Positions 4,996 to 14,146 of a DNA stretch of 64,000 nt are shown piece after piece. The notes under the pieces were generated by a model. The model searched no databases. It saw only the letters and a list, made by a program, of their open reading frames with translations, and had not been told where the DNA came from. Source of the stretch: Alphaproteobacteria bacterium (GTDB lineage: Bacteria > Pseudomonadota > Alphaproteobacteria > DSM-16000 > Inquilinaceae); the NCBI GenBank assembly GCA_028281925.1, contig JANQIX010000054.1, positions 36,072 to 100,071 on the forward strand, given 5' to 3'. The translations under genes were made by a program, and so were the position numbers. Position 1 is the stretch's first letter. Each line of letters opens with the position of its first letter.

Positions 4996-6528
4996 ATGGT
5001 CGGCGATCCTCAGCCGCAGGATAACGGGCAGCAAGACGGCCGACCGGGCCGGATCCGCAGGTTTCTGAAGGCTGTCTGGGCGCTCGGCTCCACCGACGGC
5101 CCGCGTCCCGATCTCTCCGCTGAAATCAAGGCGCTTGGCGATCACGCGTCAAAGAAGCTGGAAGAGGAAGTCCAGCGCCAGATTTCCGAGCTGATCCCAC
5201 TGGCCTATCGGATCTGCGAACTGCGCACCACCTACAGCGACCAGCTGGTCGCCATGTTCCGGTCGATCGTCCCCATGATCACGGCTGAGCAGCCCAACCT
5301 GACCGTCTGCCGCCGGATGTATGTCGAGACTGCGCTGCTGGCCAACTGGCAGCGGTCCTGGGGAATGCGGCTCATCTACATGGTAGGGCGCGGCAGACCG
5401 GGCAGTGCCGCGCTGGCAGGAATGATCTGGGCGCTCTTGCTGGCCATGGTTGCCGCCTGGATGATCCTGTCCCAGTTCGAGCCGGACAATGCATCCCCCC
5501 CGATCGATCCCCCGGACCCGGTCACGGAATCGGAAGAGGCGGAAGAAGGACCCACCGGACCCGACGACGAGCCTGCGCGGGCGGACTACTCATTCTCGGT
5601 CCAGGAGCATGCGGATCCGGGCGAAGTGGTCGGGCCGCTCGAAAGCAAGGCCACGGACGCAGAGCCCGTCTACACCATCATCGAAGGCAACGAAGATGGA
5701 GCGTTTGACGTCAACCATTCGGACGGAATGCTGATTGTGACGGATGGCTCACTGCTGGACCACGAGACGGAGCCGGTCCGGAGGCTGACGCTGGAGGTGG
5801 CGGGCTCAGGGCTGCCGGTGACCGAGACGGTCAATGTGTTCGTCACCGATGCGAACGATCCGCCAACGATGGTGCATCAGATCTTCGTCGTCAGCGAACA
5901 TGCAGCCCCCTCAACTGAAGTGGGGACGTTGACGGCCGAGGATCAGGACGAGGGCGAGGTTCTTTCATACGCCATCACCGCAGGGAACGAGGGCGGCGCG
6001 TTCGACGTCAATCTCGAGACGGGCCGTCTGAGGGTGGTGCAGCCCTCCTCCCTCAACTACGACCGCGTTCCGACGCTGACGCTGAAGATCGAAGTGTCGG
6101 ACGACGACGGCGCCATAGGTGTCGGCACGGTCTCGGTCCACGTGACCCCGGGCAAGGAAGATCCCCTGACGCCTTACGACCGTAAGGACGTCTTCGCGCT
6201 CTTGATGTCGGCGTTCCTCGGCAGTCTGGCCAGCATCGTCGTGTCGTTGACCGTCACGCCGGAAACGTCAAACCTGCAGCCCTACGATCCGGCGACCGTC
6301 TTCATCCGGGCTTTTTTCAAGCCGCTGGTGGCCATGATCTTCTCGCTGGCCGTGTTCTCGGTGCTGAAGACGGAACTGGTGACGATCAGCGGGCTTAGCG
6401 TGTCGCAAGGTGGCGAGATCCAGTTCCACATGCTTTGGGTGATCGGCTTTCTGTCCGGATTCAGCGAACGGTTCGCACCGCGCATCTTCGGCCAGGTGTC
6501 CGGAGACGGGCAGCGTTCGGGGGCATGA
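4996..6528 (+). CDS. Membrane protein with two cadherin-like repeats
   Basis: 510 residues. Residues 1-135 are soluble with a basic N terminus, and a transmembrane helix spans about 138-158. An acidic, proline-rich linker (165-195) leads to two cadherin-like repeats (about 198-285 and 295-385). Each has the GNE-GAFDVN core (residues 231-240 and 330-339) and a strand ending like VFVTDANDPP. The C terminus has two clear helices (399-420, 436-457) and a weaker one near 478-490. The repeats should lie in the periplasm. Function unknown; calcium-dependent adhesion is possible by family. A good AGGGAG ribosome binding site precedes ATG 4996. Upstream is sRNA 4. Confidence 0.75.
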   Translation: MVGDPQPQDNGQQDGRPGRIRRFLKAVWALGSTDGPRPDLSAEIKALGDHASKKLEEEVQRQISELIPLAYRICELRTTYSDQLVAMFRSIVPMITAEQPNLTVCRRMYVETALLANWQRSWGMRLIYMVGRGRPGSAALAGMIWALLLAMVAAWMILSQFEPDNASPPIDPPDPVTESEEAEEGPTGPDDEPARADYSFSVQEHADPGEVVGPLESKATDAEPVYTIIEGNEDGAFDVNHSDGMLIVTDGSLLDHETEPVRRLTLEVAGSGLPVTETVNVFVTDANDPPTMVHQIFVVSEHAAPSTEVGTLTAEDQDEGEVLSYAITAGNEGGAFDVNLETGRLRVVQPSSLNYDRVPTLTLKIEVSDDDGAIGVGTVSVHVTPGKEDPLTPYDRKDVFALLMSAFLGSLASIVVSLTVTPETSNLQPYDPATVFIRAFFKPLVAMIFSLAVFSVLKTELVTISGLSVSQGGEIQFHMLWVIGFLSGFSERFAPRIFGQVSGDGQRSGA

Positions 6529-6622
6529 CGCCGATCGGGCGCTGATTTCCCGCCGATGATGCACTATGGTGCTCGCTTCGGGCGACGGCCCGCGGGTGGG
6601 ATGCCGAGAGGAAGCATCGACG

Positions 6623-7906
6623 GTGAGCGTTGTCGAGGATATCGGCCGTGAGACGGTCGACGACATTATGGGCAGGCTGGGTGCGGCGGCGCGCGAGGCC
6701 GCTGCTGCACTGGCAGTGGCGTCGAGTGACACGAAGAACCGCGCCCTTGTGACGGCGGCCGAGGCCTTGAGGGTGCGCAGTGCGCAGGTGCTCGAGGCCA
6801 ATGGACAGGACGTGGCGGACGCGGAGCGCGAGGGCATATCGTCTGCCTTCGTCGACCGCCTGCGCCTGACGGCCGACCGCGTCGAAGCCATGGCGGCGGG
6901 GCTGGAGGATGTGGCCCGCCTGCCCGATCCCGTAGGCACGGAGATTGCGCGGTGGCAGCGCCCCAACGGCCTGGACATTGCCAGGGTCCGGGTGCCCATC
7001 GGCGTCATCGGCATCATCTACGAGAGCCGGCCGAACGTGACGGCGGATGCCGGGTCTTTATGCCTGAAGGCCGGCAATGCCGCCATTTTGCGCGGCGGCC
7101 GTGAGAGCTTCCATTCCGCGCGTGAGATTACCGGCTGCCTGGCCGAAGGTCTGGCCGCCGCCGGGCTGCCGCCGGCGGCCGTGCAGCAGGTGCCGACGAC
7201 CGACCGGGCGGCCGTGGGCGCGCTGTTGCGCATGAGCGACACTGTCGATCTGATCGTGCCGCGCGGCGGCAAATCGCTGATTGCCCGTGTGGCGGCGGAA
7301 AGCCGGATCCCGGTGCTGAAGCACCTTGACGGCATCTGCCACGTCTATGTGCATGCCGGCGCCGACCCGGACAAGGCCCGGGCCATCGCTGTCAACGCCA
7401 AGATGCGCCGTACCAGCATCTGCGGTGCGGCGGAGACGCTGCTGGTGGACCGGTCCGTATCGGGCACCATGCTTCCGCCGATCCTCGACGCACTGATCGC
7501 GGCCGGTTGCGAGGTGCGCGGCGACGGCGAGACGCTGGCGCTGGACGGCCGTGTCGTGCCCGCCACCGAAGCTGACTGGGGTACGGAATACCTCGACGCC
7601 GTGCTCTCCGTCCGCGTTGTCGCCGGTTTGGAACAGGCGCTGGACCATATCGCGCGCTACGGCTCGCGCCACACCGACGCCATCGTGACCGAAGACGCAG
7701 CCGCGGCCGAGGCCTTCCTGACCTTTGTCGACAGCGCTATCGTCCTTCACAACGCCTCCACCCAGTTCGCCGATGGGGGAGAGTTCGGCATGGGCGCGGA
7801 GATCGGGATCTCGACCGACCGGCTGCACGCACGTGGACCTGTTGGGGCGGAACAGTTGACCATCTTCAAATACATGGTCCGCGGCACCGGCCAGGTTCGC
7901 CCCTGA
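6623..7906 (+). CDS. proA: Gamma-glutamyl phosphate reductase
   Basis: About 427 residues from GTG 6623, chosen because GAGAGGAAG lies nine bases upstream; an in-frame ATG at 6566 has no such site. The enzyme reduces gamma-glutamyl phosphate with NADPH to glutamate semialdehyde in proline synthesis. Family landmarks include [23 protein letters not shown], the PRGGKSLI region, the nucleophile Cys267 in [13 protein letters not shown] and the C-terminal [13 protein letters not shown]. First gene of a tight run proA-nadD-rsfS-rlmH; the next frame overlaps its stop as CTGA. proB is not in the window. Confidence 0.97.
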   Translation: MSVVEDIGRETVDDIMGRLGAAAREAAAALAVASSDTKNRALVTAAEALRVRSAQVLEANGQDVADAEREGISSAFVDRLRLTADRVEAMAAGLEDVARLPDPVGTEIARWQRPNGLDIARVRVPIGVIGIIYESRPNVTADAGSLCLKAGNAAILRGGRESFHSAREITGCLAEGLAAAGLPPAAVQQVPTTDRAAVGALLRMSDTVDLIVPRGGKSLIARVAAESRIPVLKHLDGICHVYVHAGADPDKARAIAVNAKMRRTSICGAAETLLVDRSVSGTMLPPILDALIAAGCEVRGDGETLALDGRVVPATEADWGTEYLDAVLSVRVVAGLEQALDHIARYGSRHTDAIVTEDAAAAEAFLTFVDSAIVLHNASTQFADGGEFGMGAEIGISTDRLHARGPVGAEQLTIFKYMVRGTGQVRP

Positions 7907-8529
7907 CCACCGATCCCCATCTTCGCACTGGCCGGCTTTGGGCGGGGCTTGCCGTCGGGCTTCTGGGCGGGTCGTTCAACCCTGCCCATGCGGGCCACCG
8001 TCATATCAGCCTGGCTGCTCTCAGGCGTCTCGGCCTGGATCAGGTCTGGTGGCTGGTCACACCGCAGAATCCGTTGAAGGGCTCGGCGGAAACGGCACCT
8101 CTGGCTGTTCGGCTTGAGCGCGCGCGCGCGACGGCGAACCATCCGCGGATCCGCGTAACCGCGCTTGAGCAGGATCTGGGAACCCGGTTCACGGCGGACA
8201 CGCTGGTGCATCTCCGGCGGCGGTTCCCCCGGACACGCTTCGTCTGGCTGATGGGGGCCGATCTGCTGACGGAGCTGCCGCGCTGGCAGCGGTGGTCACT
8301 GATCTTTCACACCGTTCCCATTGCGATCTTCGATCGTGCTCCCTATGGTCTTAAAGGAACCTTTGGCCATGTGGGGCAAAGGTTCGCGCGGGCGCGCAAG
8401 CGCTCATGGCAGTCGCGCCGGCTGGCAACGGCCGCACCGCCTGCCTGGGTGCTCTGCCGTGTTCGCCGGCACCCTGCCTCGGCTACGGCTTTGCGCCGTG
8501 CCGCGGCGGAAGACCGACGGACCACGTGA
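7903..8529 (+). CDS. nadD: Nicotinate-nucleotide adenylyltransferase, non-canonical start
   Basis: NadD adenylates nicotinate mononucleotide in NAD synthesis. The nucleotidyltransferase motif [14 protein letters not shown] is coded from about 7960. No in-frame ATG, GTG or TTG exists between it and a point well inside proA. The first codon that makes sense is CTG 7903, overlapping the proA stop as CTGA and giving [11 protein letters not shown]. The first conventional start (TTG 8074) would delete the active-site motif. The C-terminal [11 protein letters not shown] corresponds to the SSTxIR signature. About 208 residues, normal length. A CTG start or a base error near the junction are the two explanations. 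Confidence 0.85.
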   Translation: MTTDPHLRTGRLWAGLAVGLLGGSFNPAHAGHRHISLAALRRLGLDQVWWLVTPQNPLKGSAETAPLAVRLERARATANHPRIRVTALEQDLGTRFTADTLVHLRRRFPRTRFVWLMGADLLTELPRWQRWSLIFHTVPIAIFDRAPYGLKGTFGHVGQRFARARKRSWQSRRLATAAPPAWVLCRVRRHPASATALRRAAAEDRRTT

Positions 8530-8644
8530 GGCTGGCGGCCGTCTCAGGCCACCGCCGACGACAACGGACGAGGGGAGAGCCATACTCGACACCAGCCCGG
8601 CCCTGACCACTGATGGGCCAAATCCTGCAGGGTTCGCCGACCGG

Positions 8645-9025
8645 TTGCCTTTGCAGGTTATCGATACCGTGCTGGCTTCGTTGGATGACGACAAGGCCGA
8701 AGACACGGTAGTGATTGACTTGGCGGGAAAGACCACGATCGCTGATCATATGGTCGTCACGTCCGGCCGCTCTGCGCGCCAAGTCGCCTCGATCGCCCAG
8801 CATCTTGTCGAACGTCTCGGCCGAGCCGGCGTCAAGTCGCTCAGCTGCGAAGGCATGACGACTGCCGACTGGGTATTGATCGATGCCGGCGATGTGATTG
8901 TCCATGTCTTTCGGCCCGAGGTTCGGTCCTTCTACAATCTTGAGCAGATGTGGGGGGGCGATGCGCCTGTGGGCGGCGTTGAGGCTACTCCGTCGAGCTC
9001 CGTGCGCGAGCCCTGGGTGAGCTGA
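8645..9025 (+). CDS. rsfS: Ribosomal silencing factor RsfS
   Basis: The RsfS/Iojap family binds uL14 and blocks subunit joining. The core SLDDDKAEDTVVIDLAGKT, ADHMVVTSGRSARQVASIA and the C-terminal GDVIVHVFRPEVRSFYNLEQMWG are typical. The start is uncertain. TTG 8645 (MPLQVIDTV) gives a normal length. CTG 8603 would give MTTDGPNPAG in a context (CTGACCACTGAT) almost identical to the proposed nadD start. ATA 8582 follows a GAGGGGAG sequence. An ATG at 8321 lies inside nadD in another frame and is unlikely. Position between nadD and rlmH is the usual alphaproteobacterial order. Confidence 0.9.
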   Translation: MPLQVIDTVLASLDDDKAEDTVVIDLAGKTTIADHMVVTSGRSARQVASIAQHLVERLGRAGVKSLSCEGMTTADWVLIDAGDVIVHVFRPEVRSFYNLEQMWGGDAPVGGVEATPSSSVREPWVS

Positions 9026-9047
9026 CGGGCGGAGCGGCCGTCCGGCA

Positions 9048-9506
9048 GTGCGCGTTCGTGTCGTAGCAGTGGGGCGATTGCGTGACCGCGCTTTGCGCTC
9101 ACTGATCGACACGTACTATGCACGCCTGCCCTGGACGGTGGAGGAGCGGGAAGTCGAGGTGCGCCAGCGCGTGTCCGAGCCGGAGCGGTTGGCGCGCGAA
9201 GGCGCGTTGCTTCTGGGGGCCGTCGCAAAGGGAGCGGAGATCGTTGCCCTCGATCCTCTCGGAGCCGATCTCACCAGCGACGCATTTGCCGAGCGGATTG
9301 GCCGGTGGCGCGACGGCGGCACGCCGGAACTCGCCTTTCTGATCGGCGGTGCGGATGGCCACGCAGCGGAGATCAGAACACAGGCCGCCGAGGTGCTGGC
9401 GTTCGGCCGACTGACCTGGCCGCACATGCTGGTCCGGCTCATGCTGGCCGAGCAGCTTTATCGTGCCTCCACCATCCTTGCCGGACATCCCTATCATCGA
9501 GCCTGA
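9048..9506 (+). CDS. rlmH: 23S rRNA pseudouridine1915 N3-methyltransferase
   Basis: A 152-residue SPOUT methyltransferase modifying pseudouridine 1915 in helix 69 with SAM. The trefoil-knot SAM site is seen in FLIGGADGH and in the C terminus LMLAEQLYRASTILAGHPYHRA, which also carries the family's terminal YHR-type tail. Start GTG 9048 matches the usual MRVRVVAVGRLRD N terminus. Twenty-two bases after rsfS, so almost certainly co-transcribed with it. Confidence 0.95.
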   Translation: MRVRVVAVGRLRDRALRSLIDTYYARLPWTVEEREVEVRQRVSEPERLAREGALLLGAVAKGAEIVALDPLGADLTSDAFAERIGRWRDGGTPELAFLIGGADGHAAEIRTQAAEVLAFGRLTWPHMLVRLMLAEQLYRASTILAGHPYHRA

Positions 9507-9743
9507 ACCGCGAAGACTTCAAGCCACGTTGATTTGAAGTGCTGCCACTAGTTTGGGTCTTATTTGTAAATTGGTTAATAGATCGTGACATTTGTCGATG
9601 TAGAATTTTGCGTCGTGCGGTGGTATATTTTGCAATCTGGTTCGTATGTCAGGGGCTAGAGTCTTTGGCGTTTTGATCGGAGGCGCAGGTTCTCAAGATT
9701 CCGTTGGCCATGCCGGCGGATCTTTGGGGTATGTGAGTATTCG

Positions 9744-11039
9744 GTGGCTCGAACAACCGAGAAATCGCGGCCCAGAGCGGATGATCCGATCGTTGGATCG
9801 ATCGCGGGGAAGGCTGATGCATCGTCGTCGCAGCTTCGGCTCCGGCAGCTGCGGCAGCGATGGCGTCAAGTGGCCGACTTGGCCGCCGCAGCGGCGGGCA
9901 TGGCCGGGGCCGTCGTCGGCCGCGGCCATGGCAGTCGGGTCTATCTTATGGCAGCTTCGGCCAGCCTGACCGCGGCTGAGATCGATGGTCTTCTGCCGCT
10001 GGCTGGGCGCCTGGCCGGCGAGGCTGCGCATTGCATACCGGACGTGTCGAAGGGTGGCGTGGCCATGGGGCCGCAGCTTTCCGCATGCGGCTTTCGCGGT
10101 TACGCCGCGGCGCCGGTCGTGCGGCAGGACGGGCAGCCCTTCGGGGCCATCGTAGCCGTCGACCGTGACGGCCGGGCGAATGCGATACGCGCCGTTTCCG
10201 CCATGCAGGGTGCCGCCCGCATCCTGCAGGAGGAACTCGCGATGGTGAACGCGCTGGACTACAGCGAAAGCACGATCCGGCGCTTGGGCAAAGAGTTGGC
10301 CGATCTGGACATTGCACGCGTGCTGGCCGACCGCGAGAGCGCAGCAAAGTCCAGCTTTCTTGCGGCCATGAGCCACGAGTTGCGCACGCCGCTCAATGCC
10401 ATCATCGGCTTTTCCGAAGTCTTGAAGGACCAGATCTTCGGTCCGATGGGCCGCGTCGACTACGTCGAATACGCAGCCGACATCCATGAAAGCGGCCGGC
10501 ATCTTCTCAGCCTCATCAACGACGTGCTGGACATGTCCAAGATCGAGGCCAACCGGATGCAGATCGAGCCCGAATGGCTGGATCTTGAAGGCGTGCTGCG
10601 CACCGCTGTGAAGCTGGTGACGCTGCAGGCACGCAAGCGGGGAGTATCGATTGCATTTGCCGTTGAAGAGCCGAAGATCAGGGTCTATGCAGACGAAAGG
10701 GCGTTGAAGCAAATCCTCTTCAATCTTCTCTCCAACGCAGTGAAGTACACGGAGGAGAATGGCAGCGTGACCGTGGGCGGCAATCGAAGCTCTGACGGCG
10801 GTACATCGGTCGTCGTGGCCGACACGGGCGTCGGCATCGCGACTGACGATCTGAGCCGGCTGCTGCGCCCATTCGAGCGCGCGAACAACCGGATCGATTT
10901 GACGCATCAGGGCTTCGGCCTGGGATTGGCTCTGGTCAACAATCTGACGCAGCTGCACGGCGGTTGCCTGGATATCGACAGCACCGTCGGCGTCGGCACG
11001 ACGGTAACGGTCACGTTCCCCAAGCCGTCCGCCGATTGA
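9744..11039 (+). CDS. Sensor histidine kinase, PdhS/DivJ-like with GAF-like input
   Basis: 431 residues from GTG 9744, with no transmembrane segment. Residues about 45-165 form a GAF-like input region. The dimerisation helix has phospho-acceptor His211 in AAMSHELRTPLNAIIGFSE, followed by DQIFGPMG and YAADIHESGRHLLSLINDVLDMSKIEA, a signature shared with the DivJ/PleC/PdhS kinases. The ATPase domain (about 315-431) has NLLSNAVKYT, VVADTGVGI and GFGLGLALV. No response regulator is adjacent, so it is an orphan kinase that may act on a phosphorelay encoded elsewhere. The AT-rich 9540-9650 stretch upstream probably holds its promoter. Confidence 0.88.
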   Translation: MARTTEKSRPRADDPIVGSIAGKADASSSQLRLRQLRQRWRQVADLAAAAAGMAGAVVGRGHGSRVYLMAASASLTAAEIDGLLPLAGRLAGEAAHCIPDVSKGGVAMGPQLSACGFRGYAAAPVVRQDGQPFGAIVAVDRDGRANAIRAVSAMQGAARILQEELAMVNALDYSESTIRRLGKELADLDIARVLADRESAAKSSFLAAMSHELRTPLNAIIGFSEVLKDQIFGPMGRVDYVEYAADIHESGRHLLSLINDVLDMSKIEANRMQIEPEWLDLEGVLRTAVKLVTLQARKRGVSIAFAVEEPKIRVYADERALKQILFNLLSNAVKYTEENGSVTVGGNRSSDGGTSVVVADTGVGIATDDLSRLLRPFERANNRIDLTHQGFGLGLALVNNLTQLHGGCLDIDSTVGVGTTVTVTFPKPSAD

Positions 11040-11178
11040 CCGGGGGCCTCCCCCAGGGCCCATTAATGGACTGCGCAGGATTGCCTTGCGCGTGGAAAAT
11101 GGTCTCCGCAGACGCGGGCACCTATGTTGTCTTCAACCGAATTCCCCTATAGTCCGCGCAAGAGCGATGGAGCGGATT

Positions 11179-12747
11179 ATGACCGAGAGCAGCAAGACGG
11201 ATCGCCCACGTCCCGTGGTCCTGTGCGTCATGGACGGGTGGGGCTGGCGGGAAGCGTCTGAGTACAACGCCGTGCGGCTGGGCGACACCCCGACCTTCGA
11301 TCGTCTGTGGCAGGAGTGTCCTCATGCGTTCCTGCAGGCGTCAGAGGAAGCGGTGGGGTTGCCTGGGGGCCAGATCGGCAATTCCGAGGTCGGTCACATG
11401 AATCTCGGGGCCGGCCGTGTCGTGCTGCAAGACCTGCTGATGATCGACCGGGCCTGCGAGGACGGAAGCCTCGCCGAAGCCGAGGCGCTTCGGGCCCATA
11501 TCGCCAAACTGCGTGAGACCGGCGGTACCAGTCACGTCATGGGCCTGTGTTCGCCAGGCGGTGTCCATTCGCAGGACTATCACATGGCGGCTGTGGCACG
11601 GGCTGTGGCCGAGGCCGGTGTGCCGGTGGCGATTCATGCCTTCACCGATGGCCGTGATGTCCCGCCGCGGGATGCGCTGCGGTCCGTCGGTCTGTTCCTC
11701 GAGAGTCTGAAGGATCTGCCCAACTGCCGTGTTGCCACCGTCGACGGCCGCTACTACGCCATGGACCGTGACAAGCGGTGGGAGCGGGTGGAAGTCGCCT
11801 ATCGCGCGCTGACCCGGGCCGAAGGGCTCTCGGCGCCGGACGCACTGAGCGCCATCCAGACCTCCTACGATGCCGATGCCGGCGACGAGTTCATCAAGCC
11901 GACGATCATCGGCGACTACGCTGGAATGCGGGACGGCGACGGGATCCTGTTCATCAATTTCCGCGCCGATCGGGCGCGTGAAATCCTCTCGGCACTTGTC
12001 GATCCCGCCTTCGACGGGTTCGAACGGACGTCGTTCGATTTCGCCGATGTCTGCGGGATGGTGGAGTACTCCGATCATCTGAACACGATGATGAGCGCGA
12101 TCTTCCCGCCCAAGTCGTTGGAAAACGTCCTTGGCCAGGTGATCGCCGACCGCGGGATGACGCAGCTCAGAATCGCGGAGACGGAGAAGTATCCGCACGT
12201 CACCTTCTTCCTGAACGGCGGCGAAGAACGGCAGTTCCAGGGGGAAGACCGCATCCTGGTGCCGTCGCCCAAAGTGGCGACATACGACCTCCAGCCCGAA
12301 ATGTCGGCGCCGGAGGTAACGGACAAGTTGGTCGAAGCCGTCGATAGCGGCCGATACGACCTTGTCGTGATCAACTTCGCCAATCCCGACATGGTGGGGC
12401 ACACCGGTTTTCTGGATGCCGCGATCAAGGCGGTGCAGACCGTCGATGCCGGCGTCGGTCGGCTTGAGGAGGCCGTGCGGCGCCAGGGTGGAACCCTGCT
12501 GGTGACGGCCGATCACGGCAATTGTGAGCTGATGCGCGACTTCGCGAACGACCAGCCACATACCGCCCATACGACCAATCTGGTCCCGGCGATCCTGGTG
12601 AACGGCCCGGCCGGGGTCGAACTCGGCGATGGCAGGCTGGCGGACGTTGCGCCGACGCTGTTGGAGCTGATGGGCATCGCCCAGCCGGCCGAGATGACGG
12701 GTGAGTCTCTGTTGCGACCCCAGGGGGTCCAGCGGGCGGCGGAGTAG
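11179..12747 (+). CDS. gpmI: 2,3-bisphosphoglycerate-independent phosphoglycerate mutase
   Basis: About 522 residues. ATG 11179 is preferred over ATG 11167 because GGAG (11169-11172) is six bases upstream. The enzyme interconverts 3- and 2-phosphoglycerate in glycolysis and gluconeogenesis using two manganese ions. Landmarks include VVLCVMDGWGWR, QIGNSEVGHMNLGAGR (with the phosphoserine nucleophile), HAFTDGRDVPP, FINFRADRAREI and TADHGNCE. It ends ten bases before the EnvC-like gene, so the two may be co-transcribed. Confidence 0.97.
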   Translation: MTESSKTDRPRPVVLCVMDGWGWREASEYNAVRLGDTPTFDRLWQECPHAFLQASEEAVGLPGGQIGNSEVGHMNLGAGRVVLQDLLMIDRACEDGSLAEAEALRAHIAKLRETGGTSHVMGLCSPGGVHSQDYHMAAVARAVAEAGVPVAIHAFTDGRDVPPRDALRSVGLFLESLKDLPNCRVATVDGRYYAMDRDKRWERVEVAYRALTRAEGLSAPDALSAIQTSYDADAGDEFIKPTIIGDYAGMRDGDGILFINFRADRAREILSALVDPAFDGFERTSFDFADVCGMVEYSDHLNTMMSAIFPPKSLENVLGQVIADRGMTQLRIAETEKYPHVTFFLNGGEERQFQGEDRILVPSPKVATYDLQPEMSAPEVTDKLVEAVDSGRYDLVVINFANPDMVGHTGFLDAAIKAVQTVDAGVGRLEEAVRRQGGTLLVTADHGNCELMRDFANDQPHTAHTTNLVPAILVNGPAGVELGDGRLADVAPTLLELMGIAQPAEMTGESLLRPQGVQRAAE

Positions 12748-12757
12748 CGTCGGAACC

Positions 12758-14146
12758 GTGCCATCGCGGTGGGTGACCTCGGCCGCGATCCTCGCGACGC
12801 TGCCGGGGGCGATGGCCGCGGCAGCAGTTGCGTATGCGCAGGACGATGCGGGCGATAGCCGGCTTCCGGTAGCCACTGAGGAACTTCGGCGGGTCGAGCA
12901 GGATCTCGACGAGAGCCGGCTGCGCCAAACGACGCTTTCCGACCGGCTGAGCGAATACGATCAGGAGCTCATGCGCCTGCGTGGGCAGATGATCGACGCT
13001 GCCATGAGCATCATGATGCAGCAAGAGCAGCTGATCTCAGTGGAGGAGAGGCTCGACGAACTGGCTGCGGAAGAGGCGGCGGTCGCCTCGGCCCTGTCCG
13101 AGGAGCGCCAGCGTCTAGCCCGGCTGCTGGCGGCGTTGCAGCGGTTGTCCCGGATCCCGCCGGAGGCGCTGATCGTGCGCCCGCAGGCGCCGATCGACAC
13201 GGTCCGTACGTCCCTGCTGCTGCGAGCCGCCGTTCCGGAACTGGAGCAGGAAGCGGCCGAGCTGCGCACGCAGCTCGCTGAGCTGGCTGTCGTACGGCGT
13301 CGCCTCACCATCGAGCGCACAGCAGCTGAGGCCTTGCGCAGCCGGTTGGACAGCCAGATCTCGCTGCTCACCAGCATGTCGGAACAGCGGGCGCGGCTGC
13401 AGCGGCGGACGGCCACGCAGCGGGATGCGTCGGTAGATCGCAGCCGCCTCTTGGCAGAACAGGCGGACGATCTGCGCGGCCTGATTGAGCAGCTTGAGAT
13501 CGAGCGCCTGGAACGCGAAGCCGAGGAACGGCGGCAGGCGACGGCCGCCGCGATCGCTTCCGCCATGAACCGCGTCGCGTTGGTCCTGCGCGCCGTGGCC
13601 GAACCCTATATCGTGCCGCCGGACCTCGAACCGTTGGTCGAAGATCCGCCGGCCGAAGCCGTGGCGGAGGCCGAGCCGTCATCCGACGACATTTCGAGCG
13701 CCGGCGGATGGCAGGTGGTTTCGCTGGCCGCTCCGCGCGCCGTGGAGGGCACATTGTTGCCGGCCAGCGGCCAGGTTGTGGTCGAGTTCGGCGAGACGGA
13801 TGAATTCGGCGAGGCCAGCGAAGGGGTGACGCTGTCGGTTTTTCCCAGTGCGCCGGTCGTTGCGCCGATTGACGGGACCATACGCTTTGCGGGACCTTTC
13901 CGTCGGTATGGCGACATCTTGATCCTGGAACATGGCGGCGGATATCATTCTCTAATCATCGGTCTTGGTCGTATTGATGCGTCCGTAGGCCAGCCGGTGT
14001 TGGCGGGGGAACCCCTTGGCGTCACGGCTTTGCCGCAAACCGGCGATAGGGACAGATCCACGCTTTATTTTGAACTGCGGCTGAACGGCAGCCCGGTGGA
14101 CCCGATCCCCGGCCTGGTAACGGCGCAAAGCAGAGGGCACGGATGA
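12758..14146 (+). CDS. EnvC-like murein hydrolase activator (degenerate LytM)
   Basis: About 462 residues from GTG 12758. A signal peptide (SAAILATLPGAMAAAAVAYAQ) leads into a long coiled coil, then a C-terminal LytM domain. The catalytic zinc ligands are absent: the usual HLHFE is TLYFELR and no H-x3-D is visible, as in E. coli EnvC. It therefore probably activates a septal amidase rather than cutting peptidoglycan itself. It overlaps the following protease gene as ATGA, indicating translational coupling, the usual alphaproteobacterial envC-ctpA arrangement. The start is not backed by a strong ribosome binding site; GTG 12770 is an alternative. Confidence 0.9.
   Translation: MPSRWVTSAAILATLPGAMAAAAVAYAQDDAGDSRLPVATEELRRVEQDLDESRLRQTTLSDRLSEYDQELMRLRGQMIDAAMSIMMQQEQLISVEERLDELAAEEAAVASALSEERQRLARLLAALQRLSRIPPEALIVRPQAPIDTVRTSLLLRAAVPELEQEAAELRTQLAELAVVRRRLTIERTAAEALRSRLDSQISLLTSMSEQRARLQRRTATQRDASVDRSRLLAEQADDLRGLIEQLEIERLEREAEERRQATAAAIASAMNRVALVLRAVAEPYIVPPDLEPLVEDPPAEAVAEAEPSSDDISSAGGWQVVSLAAPRAVEGTLLPASGQVVVEFGETDEFGEASEGVTLSVFPSAPVVAPIDGTIRFAGPFRRYGDILILEHGGGYHSLIIGLGRIDASVGQPVLAGEPLGVTALPQTGDRDRSTLYFELRLNGSPVDPIPGLVTAQSRGHG

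Noticed and set aside
8321..9025. Longer RsfS starting at ATG 8321
   Set aside because: The added 108 residues would be nadD coding sequence read in another frame and do not resemble RsfS.
9516..9540. Hairpin ACTTCAA/TTGAAGT after rlmH as a terminator
   Set aside because: Only 7 bp with a long loop and no T tract; too weak to call.
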